11,117 bases of DNA from NCBI GenBank assembly GCA_017395725.1, contig JAFQOB010000263.1:1-11117 (forward strand), in the 5' to 3' direction. The stretch comes from Clostridia bacterium (GTDB lineage: Bacteria > Bacillota_A > Clostridia > Oscillospirales > CAG-272). This document shows, piece after piece, positions 5,713 to 11,117 of this stretch. Below the pieces are notes generated by a model that saw nothing but the letters and a program-made list of their open reading frames with translations, ran no database searches and was not told where the DNA came from. Each line of letters opens with the position of its first letter. The stretch's first letter is position 1. Both the position numbers and the translations under genes were made by a program.

Positions 5713-5955
5713 TTATTCAGTAATGCCGGCTTTTTTGAGAAGTGCTTTTACAGTCTCTGTGGGCTGAGCGCCATTACCGATCCACTTTGTTGCCTTTTCA
5801 GCGTCGATCTTAATTTCAGCAGGATTTGTCAAGGGGTTGTAATAACCGATTTCTTCGATAAATCTGCCGTTACGGGGAGATCTTGAATCTGCAACTACTA
5901 CTCTGTAGAAGGGCTGCTTCTTTGCGCCAACTCTCTTAAGTCTGATTTTTACCAT
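5713..5955 (-). CDS. rpsP: 30S ribosomal protein S16
   Basis: An 80-residue protein of the small ribosomal subunit, needed for 30S assembly. The hallmark sequence is clear: [20 protein letters not shown], then [20 protein letters not shown] and a C-terminal helix ending in [10 protein letters not shown] chose ATG 5955 and not the in-frame TTG 5970 because GGAGG (5968-5964) is the ribosome binding site and overlaps that upstream codon; S16 also normally begins MVKIRL. It lies 37 nt downstream of ffh and is surely co-transcribed with it. The protein is on the short side but complete for the family. Confidence 0.97.
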   Translation of the reverse strand: MVKIRLKRVGAKKQPFYRVVVADSRSPRNGRFIEEIGYYNPLTNPAEIKIDAEKATKWIGNGAQPTETVKALLKKAGITE

Positions 5956-5992
5956 TTTTTTGTCCTCCAAAAATTATATAATATTAAAATTT

Positions 5993-7375
5993 TTATTTTT
6001 TCTTTTTCTTGTTCTTTTTAAGTTTCTTCTTTGTGTATCTGTTACCGAATCCACCAAAACCGCCAAGACCGGGTATACCCTTTCCTTGCGATAACTGCTT
6101 CATAAGCTTATTTGTCTGCTCAAACTGCTTGAGCAAACGGTTAACGTCTTCAACGGAAGTACCGCTTCCCAAAGCAATTCTCTTTTTTCTTGATGGAGAA
6201 ATAATATCGGGATTTTCGCGTTCTTTAACCGTCATAGACTTTATGATAGCTTCCATACGGTCTATCTGTTTTTCATCTATCTTAGCATCTTTAAGATCAA
6301 GGCCTTTAACTCCGGGCATCATACCCATAAGCTGTTCCATTGAGCCCATACCTCTTATCTGCTCAAACTGCTCAAGGTAATCCGTAAGAGTAAACTTTGA
6401 CTCACGAAGCTTCTGTTCAAGCTCGGCAGCCTTTTTCTCGTCATAGGCCTGTTCAGCTTTTTCAATAAGAGAAAGCATATCACCCATACCGAGTATTCTT
6501 GAAGCCATTCTGTCAGGGTGGAAAGGTTCAATAGCATCTAACTTTTCACCGATACCCACAAATTTAATAGGCTTACCGGTAACGTATCTTACGGAAAGCA
6601 CTGCACCGCCTCGGGTATCACCATCCATCTTTGTTACAACAACGCCGGTAATATCAAGCAAGTCGTTAAAGGACTGAGCAACGTTTACCGCGTCCTGACC
6701 GGTCATAGCATCTACTACAAGAAGTATTTCAGTGGGTTCAACCTTTTCTTTTATGCTTTTCAGCTCTTGCATCATATCTTCGTCAATATGCAGTCGACCT
6801 GCCGTATCAACGAAAACCATATCAAATCCGTTTTTCTTTGCGTGTTCAACACCTGCTTTTGCAATCTCAACAGGACTTATCTTGTCCCCCATAGTAAATA
6901 CGGGAACGTCTATCTGAGAACCGACAACCTCAAGCTGTTTTATAGCCGCAGGTCTGTAAACGTCGCAGGCTACAAGCAAAGGTCTCTTGCCCTGCTTTTT
7001 GAAATGGGCAGCCAACTTTGCCGCATGGGTAGTTTTACCTGCACCCTGAAGACCGGTCATCATAATAACCGTAGGCGGCTTAGGAGATATAGTCAATTTC
7101 GACTGGGTTCCGCCCATAAGAGCGATAAGCTCTTCGTTAACTATCTTAACAATCTGCTGTGCGGGAACAAGGCTTTCAAGAACCTCGGAGCCTACGGCTC
7201 TTTCGGTTACTTTATTAATAAAGTCCTTAACAACCTTGAAGTTTACGTCAGCTTCAAGCAATGCAAGCTTGATTTCGCGCATACCTGTTTTGACATCGCT
7301 TTCGGTAAGCTTACCCTTGCTTCTGAAATTTTTAAATGCTGAGGACAACTTATCCGCAAGACTTGAAAATGTCAT
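5993..7375 (-). CDS. ffh: Signal recognition particle protein Ffh (SRP54)
   Basis: A GTPase that binds SRP RNA and nascent signal sequences and delivers ribosomes to FtsY at the membrane. The protein has 460 residues. The N domain covers about 1-88. The G domain contains G1 GLQGAGKTT (108-116), the CDVYRPAAIKQL element (137-148), DTAGR (190-194), TKMD (248-251) and the closing loop GIGEKLD. A linker leads to the Met-rich M domain (about 300-440), with GMGSMEQLMGMMPG and the RNA-binding helix region SPSRKKRIALGSG. The end is Gly-rich and then very basic (10 of the last 12 residues are Lys). The start is ATG 7375 with AAGGAGG 9 nt upstream; that RBS overlaps the ylxM stop. No SRP RNA gene is visible in the window. 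Confidence 0.98.
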   Translation of the reverse strand: MTFSSLADKLSSAFKNFRSKGKLTESDVKTGMREIKLALLEADVNFKVVKDFINKVTERAVGSEVLESLVPAQQIVKIVNEELIALMGGTQSKLTISPKPPTVIMMTGLQGAGKTTHAAKLAAHFKKQGKRPLLVACDVYRPAAIKQLEVVGSQIDVPVFTMGDKISPVEIAKAGVEHAKKNGFDMVFVDTAGRLHIDEDMMQELKSIKEKVEPTEILLVVDAMTGQDAVNVAQSFNDLLDITGVVVTKMDGDTRGGAVLSVRYVTGKPIKFVGIGEKLDAIEPFHPDRMASRILGMGDMLSLIEKAEQAYDEKKAAELEQKLRESKFTLTDYLEQFEQIRGMGSMEQLMGMMPGVKGLDLKDAKIDEKQIDRMEAIIKSMTVKERENPDIISPSRKKRIALGSGTSVEDVNRLLKQFEQTNKLMKQLSQGKGIPGLGGFGGFGNRYTKKKLKKNKKKKK

Positions 7376-7389
7376 AAATATACGCCTCC

Positions 7390-7740
7390 TTAATCAAGCA
7401 TTTTTTCGGCAACTGAAATTATGCCGTCTATTTCCTCCGAGAGAAGAGGATTATCTTCTTTCATTCCGTTAAGCTTTTCGATAATGTAATCTGTATTTTT
7501 CTTATTCTCGGAAAACTTTGAAAGAAGCCCTAACCTTTCTTCCATATCAGTCAATATGCTTTTACACTTGTTGAGCGCATCACGCACCCCCTGCGGAGTA
7601 ATACCGGTAATCTCGGATATCTCCCTGAGAGACAGATCCTCATCAAATGAAAGGGACGCAATTTCTTTTTGACGCTCGGTCAGTATGTCACCGTAAAAAT
7701 CAAACAATAAAGACATATTGATTTTTTCATCATAATTCAT
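7390..7740 (-). CDS. ylxM: YlxM/p13-like helix-turn-helix protein, putative SRP accessory factor
   Basis: A 116-residue protein of the UPF0122 (YlxM) family. It resembles sigma factor region 4: MNYDEKINMSLLFDFYGDIL at the start, then LTERQ (20-24) and a helix-turn-helix around LREISEITGITPQGVRDAL (38-56), ending in an acidic helical tail. It lies directly before ffh with a 14-nt gap, the conserved order; in streptococci the homologue has been reported to modulate the SRP pathway. I chose ATG 7740, which follows AGGTGG by 6 nt, over the in-frame TTG at 7761 that lies within the leader hairpin. The gene has its own consensus promoter at 7774-7802. Whether the protein binds DNA or only SRP components is not shown by the sequence. 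Confidence 0.92.
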   Translation of the reverse strand: MNYDEKINMSLLFDFYGDILTERQKEIASLSFDEDLSLREISEITGITPQGVRDALNKCKSILTDMEERLGLLSKFSENKKNTDYIIEKLNGMKEDNPLLSEEIDGIISVAEKMLD

Positions 7741-7751
7741 CGCAATCCACC

Positions 7752-7772
7752 TGTAAAGCAAAACACTTTACA
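7752..7772 (-). promoter_or_regulatory. Leader hairpin directly upstream of the ylxM ribosome binding site
   Basis: On the minus strand TGTAAAG (7772-7766) and CTTTACA (7758-7752) form a 7-bp stem with a 7-nt loop. The transcription start predicted from the promoter is near 7767, so most of the stem would lie at the very 5' end of the mRNA, touching the Shine-Dalgarno sequence. It may instead be a DNA operator (TGTAAA...TTTACA dyad) spanning the transcription start. Confidence 0.5.
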
Positions 7773-7773
7773 C

Positions 7774-7802
7774 ATTATAACAACAAATCCCCTTTTTGTC
7801 AA
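7774..7802 (-). promoter_or_regulatory. Consensus sigma-A promoter of the ylxM-ffh-rpsP-khpA operon
   Basis: TTGACA (7802-7797), a 17-bp spacer and TATAAT (7779-7774), both hexamers perfect, with an extended -10 TG one base before the -10 hexamer. This is as strong as a sigma-A promoter can look, in keeping with high demand for SRP and S16. The -35 lies in the loop of the inverted repeat 7783-7812. Confidence 0.9.
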
Positions 7803-7812
7803 GGGGATTTGT
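7783..7812 (-). repeat. 10-bp inverted repeat that encloses the -35; probable comFC terminator or operator
   Basis: ACAAATCCCC and GGGGATTTGT flank a 10-nt loop. Read on the minus strand, it begins 34 nt after the comFC stop and the 3' arm runs into TTTGTTGTTAT, a moderate intrinsic terminator for the recD2-comFC unit. The same bases carry the TTGACA of the next promoter in the loop and most of its spacer in the right arm, so terminator and promoter overlap. Confidence 0.7.
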
Positions 7813-7845
7813 GTTGTTCACAAATATATTACATTTTGTTATCTG

Positions 7846-8583
7846 TTACTTATTCTTTTGTAGCTTATTTTTTGCCGCAAGCAAGCATAAAACCTTATTC
7901 GCGCCGTTATTATGCAGTATCTCTGCACAAGCACCGGTCATAGCACCCGTAGTACCTATATCATCTACAAGAAACACAGTTTTGCCCTTGATTTTGGGTA
8001 TTGCTTTATCTTTTATAAAACAATTATTTTTTGCATTCAAGGCTCTTTGTGCTTTATTCAAGGTCTTCTGTTCGGCATCTCCGCCCCGATGCCCCAATGC
8101 ATCAACGTATTCACCGTCCAGTATTTCTGCAAGCTTCTTTGCAAGCTTTTTGGCATGGTCATAGCCGTATTTTCTTACCGATTTAGGAGTTCTCGGAATT
8201 CCGACGAAAACTGCATTATTAAGCGTGTTCTTGTCAATAAGATTATCTGCCATTTCCCTTGCCACAAACTCAAAAACATCATCAGCATTGCTTTTTTTCA
8301 GTGAATAAACAATTTTGTTTACAACCCATTCTCTATCATTATGGTCATATAATGCAAGATGTCTCATGCCGTCAACGTGCTGTTTACCAAAAGAACATCG
8401 GCATTTTGAATGCATATTAAAGCACCTGTCGCAGACAGTTCTTTTGGCTTCATCCCACTCTTTTTCACACTTTGGACACAAGAATCCATTGTAATCAAAT
8501 TCGAGAAGCTCATCACAGGCAACACATTTTTTGACACACAGGTAATCCAGAAGTTTTTTCAAAAACAGTTTAAAATCATTCAT
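7846..8583 (-). CDS. comFC: ComF-family phosphoribosyltransferase-like protein with N-terminal zinc-binding region
   Basis: A 245-residue protein of the ComFC/GntX family. ComFC is needed for DNA uptake in naturally competent bacteria; the homologues are phosphoribosyltransferase-like with an uncertain substrate. The N-terminal part has cysteine pairs CVAC (20-23), CPKC (36-39), CDRC (51-54) and CRC (61-63), suggesting bound zinc. The C-terminal domain carries the PRPP-binding signature VFLVDDIGTTGAMT (203-216) with Asp207-Asp208, and the family segment PRTPKSVRKYGYDHAKKLA. The start is ATG 8583, overlapping the recD2 stop by 8 nt (ATGAATGA); GTG 8589 is an alternative that adds two residues. 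The RBS is poor, so it is probably translated by coupling to recD2. Presence of this gene alone does not show that the organism is competent. Confidence 0.9.
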   Translation of the reverse strand: MNDFKLFLKKLLDYLCVKKCVACDELLEFDYNGFLCPKCEKEWDEAKRTVCDRCFNMHSKCRCSFGKQHVDGMRHLALYDHNDREWVVNKIVYSLKKSNADDVFEFVAREMADNLIDKNTLNNAVFVGIPRTPKSVRKYGYDHAKKLAKKLAEILDGEYVDALGHRGGDAEQKTLNKAQRALNAKNNCFIKDKAIPKIKGKTVFLVDDIGTTGAMTGACAEILHNNGANKVLCLLAAKNKLQKNK

Positions 8584-10810
8584 ATTCACTCAACATCAGT
8601 TCAAGTCCCGTGTATCTTTTTACTGGTCTGTTTGTTTCGACCATCTTTTGGACTACGTCAGCTCTGCCAACCAAAATAACCATTTTTTGAGCACGTGTTA
8701 CCGCAGTATACAGCAGGTTTCTGGTCATAAGACGAGCGTTAAAATTATACATTGGGATAATAACAACAGGATATTCACTTCCCTGACTCTTGTGAACAGT
8801 TATTGCATAAGCGTGTTCAAGCTCATCAAGAAGCGAAAAATCATAGTCAACACATCTGTTGTCATCAAATACTATTTTCATACGCTCATTCTTTACGTCT
8901 ATCTCTTTTATGGTGCCGATATCACCGTTAAATATACCGATTCCGTCTTTTCTGTCGTTTTCCCACTCAATGTCATAGTTATTCTTAATCTGCATAACCT
9001 TGTCACCTTCTCGGAAAAAAACATCTCTGACTTTCTTTTCTTTTTTATGTTCACTTCTGGGATTTAAGGCTCTTTGGAGTAACGAATTAAGTACTTCAGT
9101 TCCCGCGTTACCCTTTCTCGACGGAGTAATAACTTGAATATCGTTTATTATATCTTTTCCGTAAGACTTGGGTAATCTTGCAGCACAAAGCTCTGCAACA
9201 GTACGGGCAATAGCTTCGTCATCATCTCTTGGCAAAAAGAAAAAGTCACTGTTTTTAGATGTCAGAGTCGGATATTCGCCCTCATTAATAGCATGGGCAT
9301 TAGTTATAATAAGGCTTTCTTCTTCCTGACGGAATATCTCTTTTAATTCAACCGTATTAAATCTGTCACTTTTTATTATATCGTTCAAAACGTTACCCGC
9401 CCCAACTGACGGAAGCTGGTCGGAGTCACCTATAAGTATAAGCCTTGCCCCCGGTTTTATTGCGTGAAGGAGGGCTGCAAACAGCAACGTATCCACCATA
9501 GATGCTTCGTCAATAATAATAACGTTTTCTTCAAGTTTCATTGATTCATTTCTACGGAAGACAGGCTGCTTATCATTGGAAAAATCCATCTCTAAAAGAC
9601 GGTGTATAGTTTTTGCCTCTTGTAGTGTAGATTCGCTCATTCTCTTTGCCGCACGGCCTGTGGGGGCTGCTAAAGCAATCTTGTATCCAAGCTCGTCAAA
9701 CACTCTGATTACAGCGCGAATAACGGTAGTTTTACCCGTACCGGGACCACCCGTCAAAACCATAACGCCATTGTTTACCGAATTAACAATAGCTTTTTTC
9801 TGCATCGCCGCATACTCAACGCCGAATTCGCTTTCTATACGCATTATCATTCTTCCGATATCGGAGGTTTCTATCTTAGGACAGAAGTTGTCAAGCATCT
9901 GTAATTTTTCGGAAACGTATTTTTCTGCTTCATAATAATTTTGCAGATAAACACAAGACCTACCGTTATATTTTTTTATTATTATCTGATTAAGCAAAAC
10001 CAACTCTTCAATAGCCTTTAAAGCCATATCTTCATCGGTAGCCAGTGTTTGAACAGTAGCGGGAACGAGCTTGTCCAATGGCAAAAACATATGACCGTTC
10101 TGCGCTCCGTTATAATTAAGAAGATATTTAACCCCCGCTTTTATACGCTCTTCCTTGTAGTTTTCTATCCCAAGACTTTTCGCAACATTATCCGCTTTCT
10201 CAAATCCTATACCGTGAATTTCATCGCAAAGAATATAAGGATTTCTTTTAATAACATCAATAGCCCCGCTTCCCCATTTTTTATATATCCTGACAGCAAG
10301 GGCGGGACCAAAAAAGTCTCTGCAAAACATCATAACCGAGCGAAGCCCGAACTGTGCCTTGAAATCCTCAGACATAACCTTTGCTTTTTTGAGGGATATT
10401 CCGGGAATTTCGGCAAGCCACTCGGGGTGGTTTTCAATAACGTCAAATGAATCCACCCCGTATTGACCTACAATTTTCAAGGCAATAGAGGGACCTATTC
10501 CCTTTATTGCACGTGATGACAGATATTTCAAAATAGCATTTTCAGTCGCGGGTAACTCTTTTTCATAATATTCAACACGAAACTGTCTGCCAAAGGTTTG
10601 ATGAAGAGTCCATTTTCCAACAGCCTTAATCATCTCTCCCGCACCCAAAAAAGGCATTTCACCGACAACAGTAAAAAGCTCGTCATTCTCGGTGGCTACC
10701 TCACAAACCGTATAACCGTTTTCTTCGTTTTGATATATAATATGTTCAACAGTTCCCGCGATTTCGGCTTTATCATCATTCAATTCTTGGTTAATGATAA
10801 TTTCCTTCAT
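8576..10810 (-). CDS. recD2: ATP-dependent DNA helicase RecD2 (RecD-like, SF1B)
   Basis: A 5'-3' DNA helicase not part of RecBCD, linked in Bacillus and Deinococcus to replication-fork stability and DNA repair. The length (744 residues) is typical of RecD2. The N-terminal region (about 15-90) looks like the OB-type domain, followed by helix-hairpin-helix segments (IKGIGPSIALKIVGQYG, AEIPGISLKKA, IHGIGFEKADNVAKSLGI). The motor has Walker A GGPGTGKTT (354-362), motif Ia PTGRAAKRM, Walker B IIIDEASM (431-438), motif III GDSDQLPSVG (461-470), an arginine-finger-type EIFRQ, AITVHKSQGSEYP (669-681) and LLYTAVTRAQ (699-708). The start is ATG 10810 behind AAAGGAT. It overlaps the upstream small gene by 20 nt and comFC by 8 nt, so it lies in the middle of an operon. 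Confidence 0.97.
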   Translation of the reverse strand: MKEIIINQELNDDKAEIAGTVEHIIYQNEENGYTVCEVATENDELFTVVGEMPFLGAGEMIKAVGKWTLHQTFGRQFRVEYYEKELPATENAILKYLSSRAIKGIGPSIALKIVGQYGVDSFDVIENHPEWLAEIPGISLKKAKVMSEDFKAQFGLRSVMMFCRDFFGPALAVRIYKKWGSGAIDVIKRNPYILCDEIHGIGFEKADNVAKSLGIENYKEERIKAGVKYLLNYNGAQNGHMFLPLDKLVPATVQTLATDEDMALKAIEELVLLNQIIIKKYNGRSCVYLQNYYEAEKYVSEKLQMLDNFCPKIETSDIGRMIMRIESEFGVEYAAMQKKAIVNSVNNGVMVLTGGPGTGKTTVIRAVIRVFDELGYKIALAAPTGRAAKRMSESTLQEAKTIHRLLEMDFSNDKQPVFRRNESMKLEENVIIIDEASMVDTLLFAALLHAIKPGARLILIGDSDQLPSVGAGNVLNDIIKSDRFNTVELKEIFRQEEESLIITNAHAINEGEYPTLTSKNSDFFFLPRDDDEAIARTVAELCAARLPKSYGKDIINDIQVITPSRKGNAGTEVLNSLLQRALNPRSEHKKEKKVRDVFFREGDKVMQIKNNYDIEWENDRKDGIGIFNGDIGTIKEIDVKNERMKIVFDDNRCVDYDFSLLDELEHAYAITVHKSQGSEYPVVIIPMYNFNARLMTRNLLYTAVTRAQKMVILVGRADVVQKMVETNRPVKRYTGLELMLSEYE

Positions 10811-11108
10811 ATCTGTCTATCCTTTCTGCACGGTAAACTGGCGTTCCCGATGCTTTTTTAAATTCGTCATTTTGGGTATCATTCCCCGAATCACATTCTA
10901 CCACTATTATAACACGACTTCTCCCCAAAAACGCCTTTTTTGCCAAAAAAATTTCAGAAAAATTATTATTTTTTTCATCAAGCATATATGCTAAGCAAAT
11001 ATTCGTTTTTCCCTTACAGAAAAATATGTAAACCAAATTTATATATAAGCAATATCCGCCGTAAACGGCAAACAGTGCAAGTAAAATCTCTAAAAATGTC
11101 TTTAACAT
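10791..11108 (-). CDS. Small membrane-anchored protein of unknown function
   Basis: A 105-residue protein that I do not recognise. It starts with a hydrophobic segment (about 4-31), a likely membrane anchor or uncleaved signal, followed by a soluble part: a short Lys/Asn-rich loop, a hydrophobic strand RVIIVVECDSGND (64-76) and a charged end. Its stop at 10791 lies inside recD2 (20-nt overlap), which supports real translation and co-transcription. ATG 11108 is used, but only 9 bases precede it in the window, so an RBS cannot be judged and the true start could lie outside. Two cysteines near the membrane segment and one in the soluble part are visible. No function is offered. Confidence 0.7.
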   Translation of the reverse strand: MLKTFLEILLALFAVYGGYCLYINLVYIFFCKGKTNICLAYMLDEKNNNFSEIFLAKKAFLGRSRVIIVVECDSGNDTQNDEFKKASGTPVYRAERIDRYEGNYH

Positions 11109-11117
11109 AAGAATCCC

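Noticed and set aside
5973..5978. TATAAT on the minus strand just before rpsP
   Set aside because: It would start transcription within the Shine-Dalgarno sequence and has no -35 about 17 bp upstream (only an A-run); AT-rich chance match.
5993..6030. Programmed frameshift in the Lys-rich end of ffh
   Set aside because: The A-rich tract is broken by G and C bases, the stop follows at once, and a basic Ffh tail is normal; no alternative frame is extended.
6767..7342. Plus-strand open frame of 191 codons opposite ffh
   Set aside because: Antisense shadow of the conserved Ffh coding sequence, without RBS or domain pattern.
7741..7761. In-frame TTG 7761 as the start of ylxM
   Set aside because: It lies in the leader hairpin close to the predicted transcription start, with the AGGTGG ribosome binding site downstream of it; ATG 7740 fits family and spacing.

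Overview
The window is AT-rich, densely packed DNA that looks like a Firmicutes genome, most likely a gut-type Clostridia (Oscillospirales/Lachnospirales-like). The main reasons are the ylxM-ffh-rpsP-khpA gene order, a RecD2-type helicase beside a ComFC-type phosphoribosyltransferase, strong AGGAGG-type ribosome binding sites, frequent TTG/GTG starts, and a structured 'GGCTCCC...GTCAGCGAAGCTGAC' intergenic repeat of a kind I recall from Clostridia. I could not search databases, so the taxonomy is inference.

Layout. Minus strand, 1-1067: an ABC-2 type exporter module. The ATPase starts at TTG 1067 and overlaps the first codons of what is probably its permease, which runs off the left edge. Positions 1068-1388 are a divergent 321-bp regulatory region with a minus-strand promoter for the ABC genes and, for the plus strand, a ladder of TTTTCACA-like octamers with an 11-bp pitch plus two candidate promoters. 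Plus strand, 1389-5086: a membrane-anchored HtrA-type serine protease, then an OmpR-family response regulator and a sensor histidine kinase that overlap by 23 nt. This resembles the CssRS/HtrA secretion-stress module of Bacillus. The kinase runs at its 3' end into a 325-bp block of structured repeats (5072-5392): two 117-bp direct repeats differing at 4 positions, separated by a small double-hairpin element. A terminator hairpin at 5411-5449 lies between the convergent transcription units.

Minus strand, 5456-7740: ylxM-ffh-rpsP-khpA, a translation and protein-targeting operon. It is driven by a perfect-consensus sigma-A promoter (TTGACA-N17-TATAAT with extended -10) whose -35 element sits in the loop of an inverted repeat. 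Minus strand, 7846-11108: a small unrecognised membrane-anchored protein, recD2 and comFC, tightly overlapping and probably co-transcribed from outside the window.

Functionally, most of the window is housekeeping (signal recognition particle, ribosome, RNA binding, DNA repair/uptake). The most interesting part is regulatory: an apparently self-contained envelope-stress circuit (protease plus two-component system) with a phased operator array upstream of the protease and an inverted repeat overlapping the promoter of the two-component genes. I found no CRISPR array, tRNA, rRNA, intact mobile element or clearly novel multi-gene system.
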